Assembly (NCBI GenBank): GCA_019636375.1
Contig: JAHBXS010000002.1
Location: 895,621-959,620, forward strand
From: Pirellulaceae bacterium
GTDB taxonomy: Bacteria > Planctomycetota > Planctomycetia > Pirellulales > Pirellulaceae
DNA length: 64,000 nt
Direction: 5' to 3'
Shown here one piece after another: positions 25,421-34,003 of the stretch. Below the pieces are notes generated by a model. It did not search any database, was not told where the DNA came from, and saw only the letters and a list, made by a program, of their open reading frames with translations. Both the position numbers and the translations under genes were made by a program. The stretch's first letter is position 1. Every line of letters begins with the position of its first letter.

Positions 25421-27567
25421 GTCGTCACCTCTTTCAACAGGTCGAGAATCTCAGCCTCTAAGCGTTTGATGTCCTCCTCGATCACTTCCAACTCGCGGGG
25501 TGGCTCGTACCGATAGAAATGACGATTCAGCGGTATCTCGTAACCGATCTTGGTCTTGCTCTCATCGACCCAAGCGTCAGGGACATGCGGCAACACCTCG
25601 CGGCGGAAATAATCGTCGATCTGCTCTTTCAGCGGGACCGTCTCCGTGTCTCGCAACTCCGTGTCAGGCTCCGGATTGCCGTGTTTATCAACGCAAATAT
25701 TGGCAGTTTCATCTCGCTCACTCAGAGCCGACAAAACCGCCTTGAGCTCTCCGGCACTCAAGCGAACGCCAAGCTTGCGGTCGAGTTCTCGCAACTCCGT
25801 CACAAACTCGTGGCGATCGTTGTACAACTTTTGCTTCGAAGATTTGCCAAAGGCCTTTAACAGTTCGCGAATTTGTTGTTGCCGCTGCTGGCCCGCTTCG
25901 ATTTCACGCTGCCGAGCGTCAACGGCCTTCTTGTTGCTGCTGGCTAGGTTCTTAAACGCGGTTTCGTCCTCCAATCTGGCGATGCGATCTTTGGTCGCTT
26001 GAAAATTCAACCGCATCGGCCGCTCGACGGTGATCTTCTGATAGCCAAAATCTTCGTTGTCAAAAACCTTGCTGACGACCCGCTCCCGCTGGATCGGTTG
26101 ATGAGTGATCGGGTCTTCTTCGGTAAAGACTCGCGTTTCGCCATCCTGAAAATTACCGAAAATCTTGGTCAGGTCGCCAATATGGTCCGGGTCCTTGGCC
26201 TTGTCGGCAGGGTCGCCGATACGACGGCGTTTGTTCCCCAGGCTCTTTTCCATTTGCACCCAAAACTGGCGAGCGTCGATCAATTGCACTTTGCCCTTAC
26301 GCGGCTTTTCCTTCCGATTGGTCAGCACCCACAGGTAAGTCGAGATGCCGGTGTTGTAGAACAGTTGCTCGGGCAGGGCGACAATCGCTTCCAGCCAATC
26401 GTTTTCGATGATCCAACGACGGATTTCGCTTTCCCCTCCTCCGGCATCTCCAGTGAACAAGGGTGAACCGTTGAAGACAATCGCGATGCGGCTCCCCCCT
26501 TCTTTGGCAGGACGCATTTTGGAGAGCATGTGCTGGAGGAACAGGAGTGCTCCATCATTGACGCGCGGAGTCCCGGCACCGAAACGACCGGCAAAGCCCA
26601 ATGTGTTCTTCTCGTTTTCGACAAATTTTTGCTGCTGTTTCCATTCCACGCCGAACGGCGGATTGGCCAGCATGTAGTCAAAGGTCCATTTCTTGCCGTC
26701 GGTCGTGCGGTCAAAACCGTCCTTGGTAAAGGTGTCGCCCAAGATGATGTTGTCGGCGTCTTCGCCCTTGATCAGCATGTCGGATTTGCACACCGCCCAG
26801 GCTTCATCGTTCCAGTCTTGACCGAACAATTTCGGCTGGGCGTCGGCGTTCAGATTGTGGATGTACTTTTCGGCAACTGACAACATCCCGCCGGTTCCGC
26901 AGGCTGGGTCGTAAATCGTTTTGACAACGTGGCTGCGGGCGAGGTCTTTTTCGGGGGACAGCAGCAGGTTGACCATCAGTTTGATCACCTCGCGGGGGGT
27001 AAAATGTTCTCCGGCTTCCTCGTTCGACTGTTCCGCACCGATCCGAATCAGCTCTTCGAAAACGTAGCCCATCTGCATGTTATCGACCCGTTCGGGGGAC
27101 AGGTCGATGGCGGCGAATTGCTTGATGACCAGATAGAGCAGGTCTTTTTCGGCCATCTTGGCGATTTGCGTTTCGAACCCAAACCGCTCCATGATCGCTC
27201 GGACGTTCGGCGAAAAGCGGTTGATGTAGTTGTTGAGATTGGGGGCCAGTTGATTGGGGTCGTCCAACAGTCCATTCAGTCCACTTTTGTCGGCTGGTTT
27301 GGCCATGGTAAATTTCGACAGGTTGTAGAACGGCACGCCGGTCAGTTGCGACAGCCGGTGGCGGATGATGTTTTCGCCTTTGGATTTGATCTTAGCGTGC
27401 TCTTTGAGGACGGTGGCCTTGGTGGGTGCCAGAATGCAATCGAAACGCCGCAACACGGTCAGCGGCAGAATGACTTTGCGATATTCGTTCCGTTTGTAGG
27501 GCCCACGCAGCAGATTACATATTCCCCAGATGAACCCGGCGATTTGAGAGTGATTGTCAGCAGCCAT
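25417..27567 (-). CDS. hsdM: Type I restriction-modification DNA methyltransferase subunit M
   Basis: 716 residues. An HsdM N-terminal helical domain (residues 10-150) precedes the N6-adenine methyltransferase core with motif I DPACGTGGM (220-228) and catalytic NPPF (302-305). The C-terminal 200 residues form a long charged extension with coiled coil, longer than in E. coli HsdM and typical of a related subgroup. It transfers a methyl group from SAM to adenine and pairs with HsdS. First gene of the defence operon. Confidence 0.97.
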   Translation of the reverse strand: MAADNHSQIAGFIWGICNLLRGPYKRNEYRKVILPLTVLRRFDCILAPTKATVLKEHAKIKSKGENIIRHRLSQLTGVPFYNLSKFTMAKPADKSGLNGLLDDPNQLAPNLNNYINRFSPNVRAIMERFGFETQIAKMAEKDLLYLVIKQFAAIDLSPERVDNMQMGYVFEELIRIGAEQSNEEAGEHFTPREVIKLMVNLLLSPEKDLARSHVVKTIYDPACGTGGMLSVAEKYIHNLNADAQPKLFGQDWNDEAWAVCKSDMLIKGEDADNIILGDTFTKDGFDRTTDGKKWTFDYMLANPPFGVEWKQQQKFVENEKNTLGFAGRFGAGTPRVNDGALLFLQHMLSKMRPAKEGGSRIAIVFNGSPLFTGDAGGGESEIRRWIIENDWLEAIVALPEQLFYNTGISTYLWVLTNRKEKPRKGKVQLIDARQFWVQMEKSLGNKRRRIGDPADKAKDPDHIGDLTKIFGNFQDGETRVFTEEDPITHQPIQRERVVSKVFDNEDFGYQKITVERPMRLNFQATKDRIARLEDETAFKNLASSNKKAVDARQREIEAGQQRQQQIRELLKAFGKSSKQKLYNDRHEFVTELRELDRKLGVRLSAGELKAVLSALSERDETANICVDKHGNPEPDTELRDTETVPLKEQIDDYFRREVLPHVPDAWVDESKTKIGYEIPLNRHFYRYEPPRELEVIEEDIKRLEAEILDLLKEVTT

Positions 27568-27623
27568 GCATGTTTCCGTTCAGTCTGTTTTAAATACGAT
27601 GTCAATCAATTGTCGGTCAGGAC

Positions 27624-27696
27624 AGAAATGGGGCCAGGTACCGTTGCCGGAACGGCCCTTCGGGTGGTTTGCACAACGGTACTTGACCCCATTTCT
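27624..27696. repeat. GGTACCGTTG palindromic element, copy 1
   Basis: A 73-bp imperfect palindrome: AGAAATGGGGCCAGGTACCG at the left is complementary to CGGTACTTGACCCCATTTCT at the right, with a GC-rich hairpin in the centre. A near copy lies 435 bp away. The type resembles REP/RAYT-associated palindromes; no RAYT gene is in the window. Confidence 0.85.
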
Positions 27697-28058
27697 GCCG
27701 CGTGATTGGCTCGGGCTTTTGAATCGTGCAGAGTTCTCCCACCTAACCAACACAATACTCTCAAAACGTCACCGGATCACTTGCGCCAAGATGCTCCAAC
27801 TGGGGATTGATTTTAGTTGTTTAACCGACACTTGCCAAACTGACACACCTGTTCGAGGCCTGTGGATTCGGAACGTTTGTTGCTGGGCAGCAAATTTTTG
27901 GGAAATTTTTGCGATTTGGCCTATCGGATTGCAAATGGATCGATTAAGTTGTCGAACAGAGTTTAGTTGTTGGCCGATTTCTCGTCCGCCTTTCAGTTGC
28001 CCTAATAGCGGTGGCTGCCATTGCTGGTTCGCTTCACGAAGCGATAGACATCAACTGA

Positions 28059-28131
28059 AGAAATGGTGTCAGGTACCGTTGCCGGAACGGCCCTGCGGGT
28101 GCTTTGCACAACGGTACCTGACCCCATTTCT
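28059..28131. repeat. GGTACCGTTG palindromic element, copy 2
   Basis: Same 73-bp element as 27624-27696, same orientation, with a few substitutions, several of which are matched between the two arms. Confidence 0.85.
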
Positions 28132-28397
28132 TCCCCGCGATTTTGCTGCGGGACGCCAACAACTTAATCATGCGACAAGTCTTCCCCTGATTTGTATCGG
28201 GCCCGCGAATTGACCGCGAGTGCCTAACCCAAAGTGGATCGCAAAATCCATTCCTTGTTGAAGCAGCGTCGCAACTGAGTGTTTTTTTTAACGACGCGTG
28301 CGATCTACCCCGACCCTGTTGTGGTGCGGCTCCTACGCTACCTTCGCGCTCTATCCGCGCGAACGGTGTACCTTTTTGAAATGAAAGTTTTTTTGTC

Positions 28398-30488
28398 ATG
28401 TCCGACACCACCATCCCCCAAACAACTGAAAACGAAGTGCTCGACGCGGCAACAAGCCCGGTCATCACCGAAGTGACTTCCGAAGTCCCTTGCGAGACGG
28501 CTGAGGCTCCAGAAATCGAGCCCGCAGAAATCAACACCGCACGAATCAACACCGCAGAAATCGACACCGATTCGGCGTCTGGTTTCGCACAACTTAAACT
28601 GCTGCCCCAAGTTCTCCGGGCCGTCCAAAAGTCGGGTTACAACTCGCCAACCGAAATCCAAGCGGCGATTATCCCCGAAGTCTTGGCGGGCCGAGACGTC
28701 TTGGCCCAGTCCCAAACGGGGACCGGCAAGACCGCTGCCTTTGCGCTCCCGCTCCTGTCGATGATCGAAACCGCGGATCGCAAACCCCAAGTCCTCGTGC
28801 TGGCCCCGACCCGCGAACTGGCGATCCAAGTCGCCAAGGCTTTCGAGGTCTATGCGGCTCAAATGCCGGGCTTCACCGTCGCGGCGATCTACGGCGGTCA
28901 AGACTACGAAATCCAATTCCGCCTACTCAAACGCGGTGTCCAAGTTGTCGTGGGAACCCCCGGTCGTGTGATCGATCACATCAATCGCGGCACCCTGAAA
29001 CTCAGCGATATTCGCTGCCTCGTTTTGGACGAAGCGGACGAGATGCTCAACATGGGCTTCCTCGATGATGTCAAGTTCGTCTTGCAAAATCTCCCCGAGG
29101 CTCGACAAATCGCCCTGTTCTCGGCGACACTCCCCGGCCCGATTCGCGAAATCGCAGCACAATACCTGCGCGATCCCGCTCGTATCACCGTGCGGTCGAA
29201 GACGATGACCGCCGAGAGTATCCAACAACAGGCCATCTTGGTCGAATCGCGAGACAAACTCAACGTTCTGCAACGACTCATCGAATCCGAGCCGACTGAC
29301 GGCGTGATCGTGTTCACCAAGACCCGAGCGGCGTCCGTCCAAGTCGCCGAACGACTGCAGCGCGAGGGCCTTTCGGCAGTCGCCCTGAACGGTGAGATGG
29401 CGCAAAAACTTCGCGAACGCACGATCGAAAAATTCAAATCCGGTGGCCTTGACGTACTTGTCGCCACCGACGTCGCCGCTCGCGGTTTGGACGTGACCCG
29501 CGTGAGCCATGTGATCAACTTTGATCTCCCGCAAGACAGCGAGTCGTACATCCATCGGATCGGTCGCACCGGTCGCGCGGGACGACACGGCAAGGCGATC
29601 TTGCTCCTGTCCAAATCGCAACGGGGCAAACTCCGGGCGATTGAAAAAGCGACTCGGCAAACAGTCGAAATCATTCCACCGCCAACCGCCAAACAAATCG
29701 AGGCCCTGCGTATTGCCCGCTTCAAGGAACAAATCTTGAGCGCCATGGAACGCAAGGATTTGAGGCGCTTCGAAAAATTGCTTACCGAACTGGCCACCGA
29801 ATCGGGAGCCGACCTTTTGCGGATTGCCGCTGCCGTTGCGGCGCTGGGCCAGGGCCAAAAGCTGAACGCTCCCGGCTCCAGCGATGCTGCTAACTCCACA
29901 AACGATGCCTACATTGACCGCGACGAAGAGAATCGCGGCAAGCACAAGGGGCGACGAAACAAAGAGCATGGCGGCGAGTCGAGCTGGCAAGACCGCGACC
30001 GCTCCAAGTTCGACCAAGGGCGTGGGGCGAAACACGGTAAGGGCTCGGTCAAGTCCCGCCGATTTTCACCACCGGAACCCGGCATGGAACGTTACCGCAT
30101 CGAAGTCGGTCGCGACGACGGCGTGTTGCCGAAAAACATCGTCGGAGCAATGATCAACGAAGGAGGCATTGATGGAGACGCCATCGGCCCGATTCAGTTG
30201 CATGACAGCTACAGCACCGTCGATCTCCCGGAAGGCATGCCCCCTGCCCTGCGAGAGTTCTTGCAAGACGTTTGGGTTTCCGGCAAGAAGTTGCGGATTC
30301 GCCTGCATGAAGAAGGCTTTGATTCCGATTCCGGTCGCGATTCGCGTTTCAAATCCAAACCAGGCGGCTTCTCACGTTTCGGAAAATCCAAACCGAAACC
30401 TTTTGCCGGCAAAAAATCTGGCGGCAAAGACAAAGGCAAATTCAACAAATTCGCCAAACGCAAAAAATCATCCCGCAACGATTATTAA
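28398..30488 (+). CDS. DEAD-box ATP-dependent RNA helicase (DeaD/CsdA type)
   Basis: 696 residues. An acidic N-terminal tail (about 50 residues) precedes the Q motif and Walker A (SQTGTGKTAAF), PTRELA, DEAD (VLDEADEMLNMGF), SAT (ALFSATLPGPIRE), ARGLD and HRIGRTGRAGR. A C-terminal DbpA-like RNA-binding domain (RYRIEVGRDDGVLPKNIVGA MINEGG) and a Lys/Gly/Ser-rich basic tail follow. Relatives unwind structured RNA in ribosome assembly and mRNA decay, often cold-induced. Monocistronic with a strong terminator. Confidence 0.96.
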   Translation: MSDTTIPQTTENEVLDAATSPVITEVTSEVPCETAEAPEIEPAEINTARINTAEIDTDSASGFAQLKLLPQVLRAVQKSGYNSPTEIQAAIIPEVLAGRDVLAQSQTGTGKTAAFALPLLSMIETADRKPQVLVLAPTRELAIQVAKAFEVYAAQMPGFTVAAIYGGQDYEIQFRLLKRGVQVVVGTPGRVIDHINRGTLKLSDIRCLVLDEADEMLNMGFLDDVKFVLQNLPEARQIALFSATLPGPIREIAAQYLRDPARITVRSKTMTAESIQQQAILVESRDKLNVLQRLIESEPTDGVIVFTKTRAASVQVAERLQREGLSAVALNGEMAQKLRERTIEKFKSGGLDVLVATDVAARGLDVTRVSHVINFDLPQDSESYIHRIGRTGRAGRHGKAILLLSKSQRGKLRAIEKATRQTVEIIPPPTAKQIEALRIARFKEQILSAMERKDLRRFEKLLTELATESGADLLRIAAAVAALGQGQKLNAPGSSDAANSTNDAYIDRDEENRGKHKGRRNKEHGGESSWQDRDRSKFDQGRGAKHGKGSVKSRRFSPPEPGMERYRIEVGRDDGVLPKNIVGAMINEGGIDGDAIGPIQLHDSYSTVDLPEGMPPALREFLQDVWVSGKKLRIRLHEEGFDSDSGRDSRFKSKPGGFSRFGKSKPKPFAGKKSGGKDKGKFNKFAKRKKSSRNDY

Positions 30489-30549
30489 AAATCACGCGGA
30501 GACAATAAACGCAACCTTGCAAAACCATTTTGTTGATTGTTCTCTGAGA

Positions 30550-30580
30550 AATTGGGCGTCTTGAATGACGCCCAATTTTG
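30550..30580 (+). terminator. Rho-independent terminator of the DEAD-box gene
   Basis: Perfect 11-bp stem AATTGGGCGTC/GACGCCCAATT around a 6-nt loop, followed by a short T run, 62 bp after the stop. Confidence 0.8.
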
Positions 30581-30585
30581 AAAGT

Positions 30586-30643
30586 AACCGTTCAAAGTAA
30601 CCGTTCACGGAGTGAACGGCCACGTAGCTCTTCACTCCGTGAA
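30586..30643. repeat. GTTCAC-GGA-GTGAAC palindrome cluster
   Basis: A 13-bp direct repeat (AAGTAACCGTTCA, twice) followed by TTCACGGAGTGAA and, 14 bp on, its reverse complement TTCACTCCGTGAA. The linker GCCACGTAG recurs with this motif at 37849-37892, 54160-54246 and 56041-56067. Confidence 0.75.
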
Positions 30644-30694
30644 AAGGCGGACAAACCGAACGACGAAGCTGTGGCAAACCACCTAATCCTAAGT

Positions 30695-31810
30695 TCATTT
30701 TTCGTCCTTGATTGCGTTCTCTTTCTGATCTTGGACAAACAACAGTTCCTTGATTTTCTCCAATGAGTCGTAAGTGGACTCCTCAAACCAGGCTTCCTCA
30801 ACGACGTCGTTCAGTGAGTACCAAGAGTAATCGAGATCGCGATACCTCCAAAAGACACCAAACTGCTTTTCCTTATTGTCTCCCTCTTTGTCAAGAATTT
30901 CTACGACACCAGGAGCTTCATATCGTTTTTTCATGGGCACATAAATGTCGCCTCTCGGTTCCCATTCGGATTTGTTTCGGAAACCAATCGCCCGATCATT
31001 TCCAAATTCGTCAGCATTGTACATTTCACTGGCAACAACCATCTGCGACCCTGAGTCAATCACATATTCGTAGAAAAGGCAATCAATCTCATGCCCATGT
31101 AATTCAGACCTAAAAATAATCCTCAAGTTTCCATCGTCGTCATGCGAAGATCGCCAAAAGTCCTTGCCTGAAACGGCCCGTTCAACAGACGACACCGCCT
31201 TTTCCCAAGGCATCGGTTTTAATGAGCCTTGATAAACACTAGAACGATACGTTGGCAAATCATCGGGGAAGCCCTCATTTTCCAGGATTTTTACAGTTCG
31301 AATCGGCTGCTTGTTGGGCGACCAAACAAAATCGATTCTTTGATTTTTGTCAATCAATACTACTTTCAACACCTCCCATTTTCGTGAGTAAATAGGAGTT
31401 TCCTCCCCTTGATTTTGAATCGGCTTGGTCGTCGTCGTATTGTATTTTTCGTGAATCACCCATGCGTAGAAATTTCGCCTGATGTCAAATCGGAAACGCA
31501 CGCTGGTAACGCTTTCGCTGAGCACACCGTCCGGATCAATCACTTCCTTGTTGGTGATCGAATCAGCGAGATTTATCGAATCATACTCCTCGCGGCAAAC
31601 CATCAAGACGTCTCCTGACTCGATCGCTTGAATATTAAACAATAGATTCCTAAAAACCTGACACACCGACTTATCGTCACCCTGCATAACTTGCGATAGC
31701 CCGCCGAAACAAAACGGTTTAGGCGACAGAAGCAAAAACAAGAACGCAACGGAGACAGATCGCCAGAACCCATGCTGGGAAACAAGTCGTTTTGCAGTAA
31801 AAACACGCAC
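30695..31810 (-). CDS. Secreted hypothetical protein, third gene of a secreted cassette
   Basis: 371 residues with an N-terminal signal segment (GFWRSVSVAFLFLLLSPKPF). The mature part is rich in aromatic and acidic residues, with strand-like segments such as VRFRFDIRRNFYAWVIHEKY and RIDFVWSPNKQPIRTVKILE, resembling the beta-sheet layout of outer-membrane lipoprotein-carrier-like planctomycete proteins, but I cannot name a family. It starts 30 bp after the Cys-rich gene and is probably co-transcribed with it. Confidence 0.75.
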   Translation of the reverse strand: MRVFTAKRLVSQHGFWRSVSVAFLFLLLSPKPFCFGGLSQVMQGDDKSVCQVFRNLLFNIQAIESGDVLMVCREEYDSINLADSITNKEVIDPDGVLSESVTSVRFRFDIRRNFYAWVIHEKYNTTTTKPIQNQGEETPIYSRKWEVLKVVLIDKNQRIDFVWSPNKQPIRTVKILENEGFPDDLPTYRSSVYQGSLKPMPWEKAVSSVERAVSGKDFWRSSHDDDGNLRIIFRSELHGHEIDCLFYEYVIDSGSQMVVASEMYNADEFGNDRAIGFRNKSEWEPRGDIYVPMKKRYEAPGVVEILDKEGDNKEKQFGVFWRYRDLDYSWYSLNDVVEEAWFEESTYDSLEKIKELLFVQDQKENAIKDEK

Positions 31811-31840
31811 CGCTCAGCTCCTTCCAAAACACTTTGAATT

Positions 31841-32368
31841 CTAGTTGACGCTAACAGGAACAGGAACAGGATCAGGTCCAGGCCCGGGATCAGGCCGACG
31901 ACATTGCCGAGAATCCGTGTCAGGAAAAAACTCTTCGACTTCAAAGTCCGTCGCGTTGGTAACATCATTATCACATCCATTGCGAAATAACTCGTCTCCA
32001 ACTGGGACGTCGACCCCAAAGGCATCACACCAGCACCTAACATACTTGCCGCAATTTACTTTGTCTGTTTTCAATTTTTCATAGCCGCTTGCTCCATTCA
32101 CAATCTTCTTTTCTACCCTCACCTTTATCTCAGGGTCCGTATCGATCGAAATTCCCGAAGGTTCATCACAACTTCCCACTACGATACCGTTGATCTTGCG
32201 AAACTTGCAAATTCCGTCAAAACAAAATTTCACATTTGGTGGAAGACTTTCCGCGCACGTTTTTTCTTCACCATCGTCAAAACAGACGACCGTCTGGGCT
32301 GATAGCGAATTGATAGTTGATAAACAACAACACAACACGACAAGGCACAAACTCTTTAACAACTTCAT
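31841..32368 (-). CDS. Secreted cysteine-rich hypothetical protein
   Basis: 175 residues with a clear signal peptide (MKLLKSLCLVVLCCCLSTIN, cleavage near SLSAQ). The mature part has about ten cysteines (for example VVCFDDGEEKTCAESLPPNV and NCGKYVRCWCDAFG), which suggests disulfide bonding outside the cytoplasm. The C-terminus is a Pro-Gly/Pro-Val/Asp tail. The start codon overlaps the stop of the upstream DUF1573-like gene by 4 bp. No family recognised. Confidence 0.78.
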   Translation of the reverse strand: MKLLKSLCLVVLCCCLSTINSLSAQTVVCFDDGEEKTCAESLPPNVKFCFDGICKFRKINGIVVGSCDEPSGISIDTDPEIKVRVEKKIVNGASGYEKLKTDKVNCGKYVRCWCDAFGVDVPVGDELFRNGCDNDVTNATDFEVEEFFPDTDSRQCRRPDPGPGPDPVPVPVSVN

Positions 32369-33582
32369 TTTTTGACCTCCAAGAGAACTCGAAATTCAAC
32401 TCCACCTATTTCAAGCAGCAAATCCACCTCCGGCGGCAGACCTGATGCCTCGACTTTATGACCTGGAATCGAGAAATTAACTCGAAAAACACCATTGCGA
32501 ATCGTCTTTAGCTCTACATCTAACGGATAAGGGTCGTTTGGATAGCGACCGAAACACTTAATAACCCTTACCTCCGTTTCACCTTTGGAATCACCCAAAC
32601 AACTTGAAACAAAACGACCCTCGTCGCGGTGTTTCCGAAAACTCAACCAACTTGTACTTAACTCGTAAGGACTCGGACGGACCAAGAAAACCTGACAGCC
32701 GGTTAAAGGATTCCCCTTCTTTTCCCCTTCGGCCTCTTGGTACAGGAAAACATCGCCGAGCAACCCACCCTCGGGAAGATCAATCAACGGCAGCATGATT
32801 TTTACCTTGCCGAATTTGATTTCAATCGGTGTGGCTCTATCAGCATCAGGCGAGACCTCATTCGCAGACGAGTGGCTCATTTGATTGAGAGAAAATTCTT
32901 CGATGACAAACTCTGCCAGATCCAAGGCACCCTTACATTCCACCGTCAATTTGGAAACATCCAAGGGTTCAGTAAACTGGAAAGGAAACTCCCCGCAAAA
33001 CACCGGATGTTCTGCATCAGGTTCAACTTCATACCTAACGCTCCCCTTTTCAAATCGACACCAACCAGCAATCGGGACCCTTACGCTGAATCGCCCGACC
33101 GTTTTTCCTTTTTTTGAAAATGTAAACGTGGTCCAAACCTCCGGTTGTTTCTGCCTTCCATCCACGCGAACTTGAAATTCCAACGCTGTCTTTTCCCCCT
33201 TGCGAAACACGCCTTTGCTGACTTTGATATCCGAGCAAGTGCATGATGCAGCTACATTGTCAAATTCAACGTCAAAGGGAAGCGGGCTAACTATTTCCGT
33301 CTTGACCTCATAACTGCCACCCGATTCCATCGCCTTTACTGTGAGGGCCGCAGTGAACTCTTCCGGAAGTTCAAGCCCCTTAAATCCAGGCTCATCACGA
33401 AATGGATATCGATCAACCAAGACGACCGTGTACGGCTCTTCGTCAGAAGCTTTTGTTTTGGCTGGGGAATCGTCGGGAGCTTTGACGGACGTGGCTTCGG
33501 CGTCCTGGCCGACACATATCGGCACCGGACAAGCCAATCCGAAAAATACTAGGAGGCAGACTACAAAGGGCAGGACTTTCAT
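32365..33582 (-). CDS. Secreted DUF1573-like protein
   Basis: 405 residues with a signal peptide (MKVLPFVVCLLVFFGLACPV, then PICVGQ). Around residue 110 the segment VAASCTCSDIKVSKGVFRKG EKTALEF resembles the cysteine motif and beta-sandwich of DUF1573 proteins, which are common in Planctomycetes and Bacteroidetes and lack a proven role. A Lys/Ala/Ser linker separates it from the signal peptide. First gene of a tight three-gene unit. Confidence 0.8.
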   Translation of the reverse strand: MKVLPFVVCLLVFFGLACPVPICVGQDAEATSVKAPDDSPAKTKASDEEPYTVVLVDRYPFRDEPGFKGLELPEEFTAALTVKAMESGGSYEVKTEIVSPLPFDVEFDNVAASCTCSDIKVSKGVFRKGEKTALEFQVRVDGRQKQPEVWTTFTFSKKGKTVGRFSVRVPIAGWCRFEKGSVRYEVEPDAEHPVFCGEFPFQFTEPLDVSKLTVECKGALDLAEFVIEEFSLNQMSHSSANEVSPDADRATPIEIKFGKVKIMLPLIDLPEGGLLGDVFLYQEAEGEKKGNPLTGCQVFLVRPSPYELSTSWLSFRKHRDEGRFVSSCLGDSKGETEVRVIKCFGRYPNDPYPLDVELKTIRNGVFRVNFSIPGHKVEASGLPPEVDLLLEIGGVEFRVLLEVKK

Positions 33583-34003
33583 GAGTTAACCTCAGTGACC
33601 GCTGGACGGAAACAAAACGGCTGGGTGCTCAAAACTTTTTAATGATACCAACTCAAAAAAAAGTAACGACGCAGATTTTTTTTATTTTGTCCAAAAAACG
33701 GCAAAAACAGCGATTCTCGTTGATTATTGTCCGTTCTTTGAAACTTCACCCAATCCTGAAAACTCGGAGATCGGCTGGTTAAGGAATTCAAAAAACGGGA
33801 AACGGAAATATCCGATAGGTAAACCGGCGGCATTACGGCAAAGGGCAGCATTGGGGTTTGCAAGAAACGGAAACATCACCTGGATAAGCCAAGGTGCATT
33901 GGCCAGAAAATCTCTGCAACCGTTCACGGAGTGAACGGTTGCAACAATCTAAAATACTAACGCAAACCGTTTTCAACTCAAACCAATTCAATCGCCGCAA
34001 CGA
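33583..34003. repeat. Gap with a degenerate copy of the two-hairpin repeat
   Basis: About 420 bp without a gene. At 33793-33903 lies copy 3 of the two-hairpin repeat: GAAACGGAAATAT, a decayed first stem, GCATTA, then stem CACCTGG-ataag-CCAAGGTG and GCATTG. A GTTCACGGAGTGAAC palindrome follows at 33919-33937. Confidence 0.7.

Larger units (their letters stand above)
27568..28397. other. Gap between hsdM and the helicase gene with two palindromic elements
   Basis: About 830 bp divergent region that should hold promoters for both the defence operon and the helicase. It contains the GGTACCGTTG palindromes (27624-27696 and 28059-28131). The open frames that cross it repeat the same peptide twice because of these elements, and I do not accept them as genes. 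Confidence 0.6.

Noticed and set aside
27554..28213. 219-codon plus-strand frame between hsdM and the helicase gene
   Set aside because: It encodes nearly the same peptide twice because it reads through the two GGTACCGTTG palindromes; not protein-like otherwise.
28923..30035. Long open frame (370 codons) on the minus strand inside the DEAD-box helicase gene
   Set aside because: It is fully antisense to a gene with all helicase motifs, has no recognisable domain, and its length follows from the codon bias of the real gene.
33639..33863. 74-codon minus-strand frame upstream of the DUF1573-like gene
   Set aside because: Overlaps the degenerate two-hairpin repeat; no ribosome site or domain.
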